Source: Succinivibrionaceae bacterium UBA3769
GTDB taxonomy: Bacteria; Pseudomonadota; Gammaproteobacteria; Enterobacterales; Succinivibrionaceae
Assembly (NCBI GenBank): GCA_002372325.1
Contig: DFFT01000030.1
Span: 1-15,875 of the forward strand
Direction: 5' to 3'
DNA length: 15,875 bases
Shown here one piece after another: positions 7,605 through 15,105 of this stretch. Each line of letters begins with the position of its first letter. The stretch's first letter is position 1. The notes beneath the pieces were generated by a model. That model saw only the letters and a list, made by a program, of their open reading frames with translations. It had not been told where the DNA came from and searched no databases. The position numbers and the translations under genes are program-made.

Positions 7605-9412
7605 CACAGAACCTCTGCAGGCAGCGAGCCGGCAGGCTTTTCGGACTTTCCGGCATCAAGGGAACGGGAGGAGGCGCATCCTGCGGAGCTGTCCTTTCGG
7701 GCCGGCACCGTGATCCGATCCTCCTTGTCCAGATAATCAGTCTGTCCCGGCAGCTTGTCAAAGTCATTGGCCTTGTCGGGCAGGCGGCTCAGATCCTGGG
7801 CGGTGACAATCCGCGGCGTGATGAGGAGAATGCGCTCTCTCTTCTGCACTCTGCTGCTCTCAGTGCTGAAGAGCCGGCCCAGAAGCGGAATGTCCTTAAG
7901 CACGGGCACCCCGGAATCCTTGCCGGTGACACTCTCAATGTAGTACCCGCCGATAAGCAGGCTCTGCCCCTGACGCACCATGGCCTGAGTGTTAATAACG
8001 GTCTCCTTCACCGACGGAATATAGGCGCTAGTGCCCGCATTGGTAATATCCTCGCCGGAATTGTTCTGATTGGTCTTGAGAGAGATGATCATCTGGATCA
8101 CCGGTTCCTCTCCCGGAGCTCCGTCCACAATATGCGGGGTTACCTGCAGCATAGTGCCCGCCGTGACCGTAAAGAGATCCGAGGACTCGTTGCCGCTCAC
8201 CGGCACATAGTTGGTGGTGGTGTTTTCCAGAGTGGCTTCGGCGTTCTCCATGGTCAGCACCGAGGGCCGCCCCAGAGTCTTGGCGCGGCCGTCTGTTTCC
8301 AGCGCCTTGACCTGCATCATAAAGCTGCTGTGGCTGGTGTTGAATACGGTGGAAAACACCCCGCCTTCGTAGGTGCCCAGGTCATTTTTGTAGGAGCCCT
8401 TGCCGGCGTTAATGCCCCAGTTCCCCGAGGTCACGCTGCCCCTCCAGTCAACGCCCAGCTCCTCAAAGGCATCGGTGTCGATATCCACAATGGCGGCATG
8501 AAGCTCCACCATGCGCACCGGCACATCCAGCTCTTTGATAACCTGCTCGTAAAAGGGAATGCGGAATTTGTAATCATAAACAAGAATGGCATTAAGGCGG
8601 TCATCCGCAATAATGCTGGGAGTGAAGGAGGTTTCCTGCCCCTCCTTGCCCTGAGGCGCGGCTTCGCCGCCCCCGGCCGGGGCCTTAGGAGCCTTGCCTC
8701 CCGCGGTGGCGGAAAGCCCGGTGCCCCGGAGACCGGTCATCACCTGGCTGCGGGCGGAAACAGAAATGCCGCTCCCTCCGCTGCCGCTTACCATGCGCTG
8801 CAAGAGAGTGGCCACTCCGGGCACCAGAATGCTCTTGGAGGAGGTGGAAATCGAGGTGTCGGAAACCCGGGCATGCTTCAGCCGGAACACCTGCATCACC
8901 AGATCATGCTCCTGACCCTGATCAAAGCTCTGGGCCAGAGAAATAATGTTCTGAATATATGATTCCGGCCCCTGCATTACCAGCATGCCGTGGGGATCCA
9001 GGGTAACCGGGAGCGAATCGGCGATGGCATGGGAGTTCCTGAGAAAGGTCAGCAGGGCTTCGCAGGAAACCGCCGACGGCTTGTACATGGAACGCACCCA
9101 TTCGCTGTCATGATAGAAGGTAATGATATCGCCCTGAATATAGTATTTAACGCCGAAGGCCCGGCTCAGGGTTTCCAGAAAAGCCTCGGGACGCACATTG
9201 TCAAAGCTGCCGCTGAGCTTTCCCTGAATCACCGGCGAAATTCGGGCATGCAGATTCTGGGTTCTGGCAAAATCGGACAGCACCTGAGCCAGATCCTCAT
9301 CTTCGGAATAATGACTGTACTGGGAGGAAAAGGCCTGAGCTCCGGATGCCGCAAGGAACATCGCAAAAACAGCCCCGCAAAAAGCGCCTCTTCCGCGCAT
9401 GAATCTTGACAT
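7604..9412 (-). CDS. sctC: T3SS outer-membrane secretin SctC
   Basis: Secretin that forms the outer-membrane channel. Residues 1-27 are a Sec signal peptide cut after AQA. The N0 domain follows (DLAQVLSDFARTQNLHARIS, then a VKYYIQGDIITFYHD strand region), then the N1/N3 ring domains with VMQVFRLKHARVSD. A Gly/Ala/Pro-rich insertion (about 210-265) includes PAGGGEAAPQG. The C-terminal secretin barrel carries the signature VPVLKDIPLLGRLF at about 502-515 and RERILLITPRIV. A tail of about 65 residues after the barrel fits an S-domain, the part a pilotin normally binds. The 602 residues match YscC (607). It starts with ATG at 9412; the ribosome site is poor (AAGAAG very near). It is first in a two-gene unit with sctD. 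Confidence 0.96.
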   Translation of the reverse strand: MSRFMRGRGAFCGAVFAMFLAASGAQAFSSQYSHYSEDEDLAQVLSDFARTQNLHARISPVIQGKLSGSFDNVRPEAFLETLSRAFGVKYYIQGDIITFYHDSEWVRSMYKPSAVSCEALLTFLRNSHAIADSLPVTLDPHGMLVMQGPESYIQNIISLAQSFDQGQEHDLVMQVFRLKHARVSDTSISTSSKSILVPGVATLLQRMVSGSGGSGISVSARSQVMTGLRGTGLSATAGGKAPKAPAGGGEAAPQGKEGQETSFTPSIIADDRLNAILVYDYKFRIPFYEQVIKELDVPVRMVELHAAIVDIDTDAFEELGVDWRGSVTSGNWGINAGKGSYKNDLGTYEGGVFSTVFNTSHSSFMMQVKALETDGRAKTLGRPSVLTMENAEATLENTTTNYVPVSGNESSDLFTVTAGTMLQVTPHIVDGAPGEEPVIQMIISLKTNQNNSGEDITNAGTSAYIPSVKETVINTQAMVRQGQSLLIGGYYIESVTGKDSGVPVLKDIPLLGRLFSTESSRVQKRERILLITPRIVTAQDLSRLPDKANDFDKLPGQTDYLDKEDRITVPARKDSSAGCASSRSLDAGKSEKPAGSLPAEVL

Positions 9413-9541
9413 ACTTCTTTTTACTAACGTTTCTCTGACTTAACCGCTGCCTGATCTCTGAAAGCTCCCGCCTTCTTTTTCGATCCGCTTCTCATTTCCG
9501 GGAAAAAAACCGGATCTGATGCACAGCATGAATCAAACTAT

Positions 9542-9558
9542 CCTGAGCCGCGCTCAGG
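9542..9558. repeat. Perfect inverted repeat CCTGAGC-CGC-GCTCAGG
   Basis: Seven-base arms with a three-base centre in the sctC/sctB intergenic region, with no T tract on either side. Size and place fit an operator for a dimeric regulator better than a terminator. It would lie just downstream of the start expected from the candidate sctC promoter. The regulator is unknown. Confidence 0.45.
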
Positions 9559-9570
9559 CTGATATTATCA

Positions 9571-9593
9571 TTGCATTATATTTGAAAATGCAA
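9571..9593. repeat. Inverted repeat TTGCATT-N9-AATGCAA overlapping the sctC promoter candidate
   Basis: Perfect seven-base arms around a nine-base AT-rich spacer. It overlaps the -10 box and spacer of the candidate minus-strand promoter for sctC, so a protein bound here could activate or block sctC-sctD. No regulator gene is in the window. Confidence 0.45.
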
Positions 9594-9605
9594 ATCTGTT
9601 GTCAG
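9575..9605 (-). promoter_or_regulatory. Candidate sigma-70-type promoter of sctC-sctD
   Basis: Minus strand: CTGACA (9605-9600), 19 bases, TATAAT (9580-9575). The -10 is perfect and the -35 is five of six, but 19 bases is a long spacer, such as is seen in promoters that need an activator. A second reading, TTGCAT-18-GATAAT, is shifted a little downstream. The leader to sctC would be about 155 bases. Confidence 0.4.
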
Positions 9606-9659
9606 GATATGTGTGCAAAAACTGACTTCTCCGCTGTTTACGAATTTTTTCCGCTTTTT

Positions 9660-9687
9660 TGTAACCTCTCCGGAGTTCCTGCGTTTT
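9660..9687 (+). promoter_or_regulatory. ECF-sigma-like promoter of sctB
   Basis: TGTAACCT (9660-9667), 14 bases, CGTTTT (9682-9687). It shares boxes and spacing with the sites at 5828-5855 and 11732-11759. With the latter it also shares the preceding CCGC plus T tract. A start near 9693 gives a leader of about 85 bases before sctB. Confidence 0.7.
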
Positions 9688-9704
9688 CAGGGTAGCAAGC
9701 ACGA

Positions 9705-9735
9705 AAGACCCGATGCCTGAAATCAGCCGGGTCTT
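9705..9735 (+). other. Stem-loop in the sctB 5' leader
   Basis: AAGACCCG (9705-9712) pairs perfectly with CGGGTCTT (9728-9735). A smaller CTGA-AA-TCAG hairpin is nested in the loop. No T tract follows, so it is not an intrinsic terminator. It would lie between the predicted transcript start and the ribosome site at about 9764, and could stabilise the mRNA or serve post-transcriptional control. Confidence 0.5.
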
Positions 9736-9777
9736 CGAAACAGGATTCAGAAACAGTCAATAAATGAGGATACTATC

Positions 9778-10938
9778 ATGAATATGCCAATTTCCGGTTT
9801 CAACCCTACTTCCTTTGCCGCCGCCGGCGATATCGGCGATGTCGATCCCTCCAAAAAAACCGAGGGCGCCGGTGATGTCAAGGATCCTGATTCTCAGGTT
9901 CCCCCTGCCGACAAAAATACCGAAAAGGAATCCGCTACCCTGACTGCCGGCAAATACACCGATGCCGCCACCCAGTATGCGGCTCTCAATGATTTCGTGT
10001 CCGCCACCGGCAAGCTTCTGGCCATGATTAACGAAATGGCTACCAAGGATCGCCAGATGAACAAGGAAATCATCCGCCAGCAGTACGATAATGTTCACGA
10101 CGAGGCCATGGCCGCCGCAGATAAAATGCGCGAAGGGGCCACCACCTCTCTCATTATGGGCATTGTGGGCGGCGCCGTTCAGATTGCCTCCGGCGCTTTC
10201 AGCATGTATTCCAGCGTGAAGAATCTCAACGCTCAGGTGGAAGCCCAGAAGATTCAGGGCCCGGCCGCTGAAAAGTTCAATGCCGCTCAGGCGAAGGTAG
10301 ACAATCTGGAAAAAACCGGCGAGCTGGGCAACATGAACAAGGATCTCAAGGATCTCGGCGACAAGGTCTCCGTGGCTGAAAAGGCCCGGGATCAGGCCAA
10401 GCTGCAAATGGAAAAGGCCGGGGAAAATCTCAGCAAGGTTAAGGAGCCTACTGCCGAGCAGCTTAAGGATTTCCAGGACAAGGCTAAGGCTTTCGATAAG
10501 TGTGATAAAGAATTCACCGATCTGAAAGGTCAGTATGATGCCAAGAATGCCGAAATAACCAAATTCAAGAGCGAGAACGCAGACTACAAGCAGGCCCATA
10601 AGGAGCTCGCCGAAGCCAATTTGGCCTACAAGGCCGCCAAGGCGCAGGGAGGAAACATCACTGCTCTGAACCAGGGCCGTCAGCTGAAGGCCGATGGCGT
10701 CAACCAGCTGGCTTCAGCCACTGCCAATATCACCAGGTCTTACAGCGAATACAATGATTCCATTGTGCGCGCCGAAGTGAAGGAAAAGGAAGCCAATGAA
10801 GCCTCTCTCCGCGCTGCCATCGAGGGTCTCAAGGAGGTTAATGATTCTCTCAGGGAACTCAGCAGCAAGGCCAGGGAAACCGTTCAGGAAATAAGCCGCA
10901 GCGAAACCGACGCTCTCAGAAAGATTCTTACCGTCTGA
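9778..10938 (+). CDS. Secreted T3SS translocator-like protein (SctB, YopD/EspB type)
   Basis: The 386-residue protein has no Sec signal. Its N-terminus is Ser/Pro/Gly-rich and flexible (1-55), as in T3SS-exported proteins. A helical stretch (60-120) is followed by one hydrophobic segment (about 122-146: LIMGIVGGAVQIASGAFSMYS) bounded by KMREGATT. Then come about 140 residues of highly charged coiled coil rich in Lys, Ala, Asp and Gln, and a C-terminal helical domain ending ETDALRKIL. One membrane segment plus long coiled coils is the pattern of the minor translocator that pairs with a two-segment partner to form the host-membrane pore. The start ATG at 9778 has TGAGGA seven bases upstream. 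It is divergent from sctC, followed by a strong terminator and a chaperone-like gene. A hydrophobic effector is the alternative; no direct family motif decides it. Confidence 0.7.
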   Translation: MNMPISGFNPTSFAAAGDIGDVDPSKKTEGAGDVKDPDSQVPPADKNTEKESATLTAGKYTDAATQYAALNDFVSATGKLLAMINEMATKDRQMNKEIIRQQYDNVHDEAMAAADKMREGATTSLIMGIVGGAVQIASGAFSMYSSVKNLNAQVEAQKIQGPAAEKFNAAQAKVDNLEKTGELGNMNKDLKDLGDKVSVAEKARDQAKLQMEKAGENLSKVKEPTAEQLKDFQDKAKAFDKCDKEFTDLKGQYDAKNAEITKFKSENADYKQAHKELAEANLAYKAAKAQGGNITALNQGRQLKADGVNQLASATANITRSYSEYNDSIVRAEVKEKEANEASLRAAIEGLKEVNDSLRELSSKARETVQEISRSETDALRKILTV

Positions 10939-10963
10939 TTTCCGGGACTCGCAAAAATCAGAA

Positions 10964-10990
10964 GATCGCAGCTCAGGCTGCGGTCTTTTT
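10964..10990 (+). terminator. Intrinsic terminator after sctB
   Basis: Stem GATCGCAGC (10964-10972) with GCTGCGGTC (10977-10985), one G-T wobble and a four-base loop, followed directly by TTTTT. It is 26 bases after the sctB stop and ends that transcript, fully or partly, before the chaperone gene. Confidence 0.85.
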
Positions 10991-11007
10991 GCGATCATGC
11001 CGGGGAA

Positions 11008-11044
11008 AACCGCCGGATTTTCGGTTCCGTGTCTGCCGGCGGTT
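11008..11044 (+). other. Long-loop hairpin in the leader of the chaperone-like gene
   Basis: AACCGCCGG (11008-11016) and CCGGCGGTT (11036-11044) are perfect nine-base arms around a 19-base loop. The repeat CGGTTCC occurs at 11022-11028 and again overlapping the right arm. No T tract follows. It could be an mRNA structure or an operator ahead of the gene at 11076. Confidence 0.45.
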
Positions 11045-11075
11045 CCATGTCTTTCAGCAGTCAGAGGAGAAATAA

Positions 11076-11537
11076 ATGACCGCCCTAAACTCCATCCGCA
11101 ATATCTATGATACGGCCAAATGGTCTTACAGCGATGATGAATTCAGCATCACCAATGCTTCTCGGGAGCATTCCGTGCTTCTGGACAACGATCTCGAAAT
11201 TGTCTTCCGCCCCCTCTCCCGGGATGAATTCCTGGTCTATGCCAATATTTTTGAGCTTTCCGAAAGCGATCCGGAGGACAATGATCTCCGGCTCCGCCAC
11301 CTTTCCAAGCTGGTACTGAAAATCAATTCCGAATACAGCGTAACCTCCGCCATCAAGGACGGCAAATTCCGCTTTGAGATGTATATCAACACCACGCTGC
11401 TGTCCGACGACCAGATCTGCTTTCTCCTGCAGATGTTCATGAACGACTGCGACCTTCTGATTTCCGAAAACAGTAACCAGACCGGCGCCATGGGAAGCAT
11501 GTTCAACAATATTCCCATCGGTTTTCTGATGAACTGA
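11076..11537 (+). CDS. Class I T3SS chaperone-like protein (CesT/SycE fold)
   Basis: A small acidic cytoplasmic protein of 153 residues. The predicted order of elements, two strands around LLDNDLEIVFRPL, a strand/helix around DEFLVYANIFELS, then LRHLSKLVLKINSE, a strand pair GKFRFEMYIN, and a helix SDDQICFLLQMFMNDCDLLI, follows the alpha/beta layout of class I chaperones that bind the chaperone-binding region of secreted substrates. Length and acidity also fit (family about 120-160 residues). Its location 137 bases after sctB suggests that it serves SctB or an effector, although translocator chaperones are normally the TPR class II type. The ATG at 11076 has an excellent AGAGGAG six bases upstream. 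I saw no promoter of its own, so readthrough of the sctB terminator is possible. Confidence 0.62.
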   Translation: MTALNSIRNIYDTAKWSYSDDEFSITNASREHSVLLDNDLEIVFRPLSRDEFLVYANIFELSESDPEDNDLRLRHLSKLVLKINSEYSVTSAIKDGKFRFEMYINTTLLSDDQICFLLQMFMNDCDLLISENSNQTGAMGSMFNNIPIGFLMN

Positions 11538-11565
11538 CCCTCTTCCCCCCTCCGCCCTCTTTAAA

Positions 11566-11585
11566 CCCCGGAAATCCTTCCGGGG
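11566..11585 (+). other. GC-rich hairpin after the chaperone-like gene
   Basis: CCCCGGAA-ATCC-TTCCGGGG: eight perfect pairs and a four-base loop, 28 bases after the stop. There is no T tract, so it is at best a weak terminator or a 3' stabiliser. The remaining intergenic sequence to 11690 is C-rich and shows one more weak GC hairpin (11654-11672). Confidence 0.5.
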
Positions 11586-11698
11586 CGTCCGTTCATCCGT
11601 TATGCCCTTCTGCCATTCCTTCCCGTCGGCGCCTTCCGGGCATCTTTTGCATTCTCCCGGCGCCGGCGGGAGTCTCTCTTAAGCTCCTGAAAATCAGA

Positions 11699-11710
11699 GG
11701 GATTAATCCC
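11699..11710. promoter_or_regulatory. 12-bp palindrome GGGATTAATCCC upstream of the third ECF-like promoter
   Basis: Perfect palindrome ending 21 bases before the -35 box at 11732. This is a reasonable place for an activator site, but it has no recognised owner and could be chance. Confidence 0.3.
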
Positions 11711-11731
11711 CCATGAAAAGCCCGCTTTTTT

Positions 11732-11759
11732 TGTAACCTTTCGAAAAAGCGATCGTTAT
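11732..11759 (+). promoter_or_regulatory. ECF-sigma-like promoter of the small exported protein gene
   Basis: TGTAACCT (11732-11739), 14 bases, CGTTAT (11754-11759), preceded by CCGC and a T tract as at sctB. A start near 11765 would place the CRP-like palindrome at about +1 to +16. Confidence 0.68.
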
Positions 11760-11764
11760 CACGG

Positions 11765-11780
11765 TGTGATGCAGTTCACA
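11765..11780. promoter_or_regulatory. CRP-type binding site TGTGA-N6-TCACA
   Basis: A perfect match to the CRP/FNR-superfamily CRP half-sites with the standard six-base centre. GTGAT at 11766-11770 also belongs to an overlapping palindrome ATCAC-GGT-GTGAT (11758-11770). The site is just downstream of the ECF-like -10, 47 bases before the gene at 11827. Confidence 0.6.
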
Positions 11781-11826
11781 TAAAGAAATCATCTCAAACA
11801 GCCCAGCAACAGAAAAGCGACACCGC

Positions 11827-12186
11827 ATGAAAACTAATATGAACAGCAAAAAGAAAGGCAGCAGCCTGGTAATCCTGAACATCTCCAGAATCATCCCCCT
11901 GACCGCCATCGTGATCCTTACCGGAATCTGCTGCGCCTGCCTCAATGCCGGAAACAGCCAGGAAACCCCCGGTCTTAACTGGTACCAGATAGGCTATATG
12001 GACGGACACGAGGGACAGAGCTCTGCCATGTTCAAGGAATACGAGTCCGCTCTCCTGAGCGCCCTCTCCCCGGAGGAAAAGCAGAACTATATGAAGGGCT
12101 GGAAGAAGGGTCTTGAAAAGTACTGCGCTCCCGGAAGCCGCCACGCCTCGGGAAAAGATCGGGCCCGCTGCGAAGAGCTGCTCTGA
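11827..12186 (+). CDS. Small exported DUF2799-like protein
   Basis: A protein of 119 residues. Residues 1-38 form a signal peptide: a Lys-rich start and a hydrophobic core (VILNISRIIPLTAIVILTG) ending in a Cys cluster CCAC. The Cys positions (35, 36, 38) do not make a standard lipobox, so lipidation is uncertain. The mature part has NWYQIGYMDGHEGQ, EKQNYMKGWKKGLEKYC and a closing CEEL. This is the W..iGy.DG..G / Y..Gw..Gl..YC / C pattern I associate with DUF2799 envelope proteins of gammaproteobacteria. The two mature Cys could form a disulfide. The ribosome site is weak; a second Met is at codon 5. It shares the ECF-like promoter motif with the T3SS genes and carries a CRP-like site, so it may be a T3SS accessory envelope protein; that role is inference. 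Confidence 0.65.
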   Translation: MKTNMNSKKKGSSLVILNISRIIPLTAIVILTGICCACLNAGNSQETPGLNWYQIGYMDGHEGQSSAMFKEYESALLSALSPEEKQNYMKGWKKGLEKYCAPGSRHASGKDRARCEELL

Positions 12187-12261
12187 AGGACAGGATTAAA
12201 GACATCCCGGCAAGCAGGCCTCAGATCCCCGGAGATTTTCGATTTTACCTGCCCGGAGGCT

Positions 12262-15066
12262 TCAGCCGGCATTCTGTTCGGCTGCTGAAAATTTCTTCTC
12301 AAACTCGTCCGCCGGAACCGGACGGCTGAAGAGATATCCCTGGAAATGATTGCAGCCCATTTCCGCCAGAATGCTGAGCTCATCCTCAGTTTCCACCCCT
12401 TCGGTAATCACGTCCATGCCCAGAGCATCGGCCATGCCGATCACGGACTTCAGGATAATCCGGTTGCGTTCGTTATCCCCGATTTCCGCAAGGAAGCTCA
12501 TGTCGATTTTCAGGACGTCAGCCTTAATGTCCTTCAGAAGGTTCAGCGTGGAATTGTCCTTGCCAAAATCATCTATCTCCACCAGGAAGCCCCGCTGCCT
12601 GAGCTCTGCCACAATGCTGTCGCAGGCATCCGGCTCGCCCAGAAGCGCGGTTTCCGTAATCTCCAGCCGGAGCTTGCTGCTGTCCGCGCCGTATTTGGTG
12701 ACAAGTCCGGTAATCTCCCGGGGCACGTCAATGCTGTAAAAGTCCTTGGCGGAAACATTGACGGAGATAAAGAGATCGCTCTTTTCCGTTAATTCCCACT
12801 GACTGAGCTGCTTCACCGCCTGCTCCCACATACAGCGGTCAAGCCGGTGAATAAGACCGGCAGTCTCCAGGGTTTCAATAAAGTCGCCCGGCATGAGCAG
12901 GGTACCGTCCGGCCGGATCCATCTGGCCAGAGCCTCAGCTCCGATGATGCTGCCGTCCTTCCTGACCAGAGGCTGGAGATACATGCGGATCTGCCCGCTC
13001 CGGAGAGCTTCGTCAAAGCTCCCCAGCACCGTCTGCTCCATAACGATCTTCTCAAAAATGGCATCATCAAATGAGGCCACAGCACGGGTAAGATCCTCCC
13101 GGATCATGCGGAGGGCCGAATTCGCCCGCCCGCACATGACGGACACCGGAACGGCCGTATCCGTTATCTCGTAAACGCCGAAATGAATGCAGAACCGGTA
13201 AATCCCGCTGTCATAGGTATCCTTCAGCGCCCGGACTATGGAGGTCAGCCTTTCTTCCTTATAGACGCTCTCCGGGATGAGCACGGCAAACTGATCGGAA
13301 CCGATCCTGCCGCACAGGCCCCCCGCGGATTCCGCCAGCTCCTTCAGCAGAGATGCCGTTTTGGCCAGCACCTCATTCCCCTTCTGCTCGCCGAACATGG
13401 TGTTTATCAGTCTGAAATTCATGATATTTGAGGTTATCATGACCCATGACTGCGCCGGGATCGTTTTCAGAAGCTCCCGGGCCAGCTCATAAAAGGCATC
13501 GGCATTGAGGACACTGGTCAGACTGTCATGCTGAGCCAGATAACGGGCGGCGGCGCTGCCCGCATTTTCCGCTTCTCTGTTATTAAGATGCTTTCTGTTA
13601 GCGGCGTTCCCCTTCTCTGTGTTTACCAGCTCCACCACCGCATTGCAGACGCTGCCATTTGAGAGCTTCAGCTTCACGGGCTGCGATTCCACAAAGTAAT
13701 CGCGGTCTTTGAAATGCTCGGCCTTATGCTGCGGGCATCCGGTACGGCAGGCCAGGGCGCTGGAACAGTTAAGGCATTTCTGCTTTGAATTCCAGATGCC
13801 ATAGCAGCTTTCGGTCATATTGACGCTGCCATCCTCCCCGAGTTCAATAATGCGGCGCTCAATGGGATCCACCACCCGCGCCAGAGCATGCTTCTGAGAC
13901 TTGGCCTTCAGATACGCCCTGAGCTCCTGAACCGTATATTCGGAGGAGCGCATCTCCGGATCCGGGACGCTTCCGACGGCGTTCCGGCCGGCTGCGAGAG
14001 TATGATTCCTGTTCCGCTTGGAGTCGTACATCTTTTCATCCGCCAGGCAGATAAGATGTCTCAGAGCAGCGGCATCAGTCAGTCTGGCACGGACATAGCC
14101 AACGAAAAAGCTTGCTTTGGCGGGAGCCTGACTGTCATTGCCGTTATCGCTGCCCTTGCCGTCTTTGCTGATGACGGGGCCGTTCTTTTTCAGGAATTCC
14201 TCTTTCTCTTTGATCTCCTCAGGGGAAAGATCCGGCGCGATAATCAGGAATTCGTCCCCGCCGTAGCGATAGCAGTGTTCCTTTCCGAAGGCTTTTTTAA
14301 GCAATTTCCCGACTTCATGAAGAACCCGATCCCCCGTCTCATGACCGTAGGTGTCGTTTATCAGCCTGAAGTCATTCAGATCCACCATAAATACGGTGAC
14401 CTCGCGCTCCCGGTAGGAATCGTAGTCGCGTCTCAGAGCCATGCGGTTTCCCACCCCGGTAAGAGCATCAATGTAGGCCATTTCCCTGAGATTTCTGATA
14501 TATTCCTTCAAATCGCTGATGAGAGTTTTAAAGGAAGCGGTGAGAACGCCGACCTCGTCATTCCCTTCATAACTGAGCTCGGTATCGTAATTGCCTTTGC
14601 CGATTTGTTTCGCCGCGCTGGTCAGCGTCTGGAGCGGGCTTGTTATGCGCCCGGTGAAGGCCCTGACAAGCTCGATGAAGATAACCAGAAGCAATGCAAA
14701 GGCAACGGTGATTTCCAGTATCCATTTGTTCCAGACCGCATTGATCTCATTAACGGGAACTGAAACATTAAGGCGCATCCCATTAACCAGCTTAAGCCAG
14801 ACCGCCTGCTTTTCCGCGCCGTTAAAGGAATAGCGAATGAACTTGTCATTGCTGAGCAGTCCGTCCGGCACCCTGGGCTGGGTTTCCATGGCGGTAACGT
14901 CTATCTGCGGGTGATAGACGATATTTCCCTCACTGTCATTCAGAAAGGCGTATCCGTTATCATAGAGAGTGATGTGATTTACCACCTCGGCCATGGCGGA
15001 GTAGTCGATTTCAATGCCGATGACCCCGACAAAATGTCCGTCATGATAGATTGGAACATTAGGCTT
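12262..15066 (-). pseudogene. 5'-truncated sensor GGDEF-GGDEF-EAL cyclic-di-GMP enzyme
   Basis: An open frame runs from 15153, but its first 29 codons come from the insertion element, so host sequence begins near 15066. Codon numbers count from 15153. The order is: C-terminal half of a dCACHE sensor (VPIYHDGHFVGVIGIEIDYS, 33-52), a transmembrane helix (about 144-166), HAMP (167-220), a first GGDEF domain with intact YGGDEF at 297-302, a linker with five Cys in 24 residues (450-473), a second GGDEF with degenerate GSDQF at 618-622, and an EAL domain (about 710-955). The EAL residues look complete: EAL at 740-742, SVNVS, LEITET, IDDFG, LKID, EGVET, QGYLF. The first transmembrane helix and half of the sensor are lost here; they may lie beyond the element. 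Host family certain; present function doubtful. Confidence 0.85.
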
Positions 15067-15105
15067 TGTTAAAAAAATAAACTTTAATTTCTTAACATTT
15101 GATTT

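Larger units (their letters stand above)
9413..9777. other. Divergent regulatory region between sctC and sctB
   Basis: This 365-base gap has no gene. It is more AT-rich than its flanks and holds two inverted repeats (9542-9558 and 9571-9593), a housekeeping-like promoter facing sctC, an ECF-like promoter facing sctB, and a stem-loop in the sctB leader. The stretch 9413-9530 next to sctC shows no clear element beyond T-rich runs. Confidence 0.8.

Noticed and set aside
5604..9776. 13-base repeat TGAGGATACTATC before sctB and within sctE
   Set aside because: One copy is inside coding sequence and the other is the sctB ribosome region. A single 13-base match is expected by chance in a window of this size.
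9757..10599. Minus-strand open frame of 280 codons opposite sctB
   Set aside because: Hydrophobic, repetitive antisense translation of a Lys/Ala coiled-coil gene. It has no ribosome site or domain.
11654..11672. CTCCCG...CGGGAG hairpin as a terminator
   Set aside because: Only six pairs, GC-rich surroundings and no T tract. It is probably a composition effect.
13888..14763. Plus-strand open frame of 291 codons opposite the GGDEF region
   Set aside because: Shadow of the first GGDEF/HAMP coding region, which has clear motifs on the minus strand.
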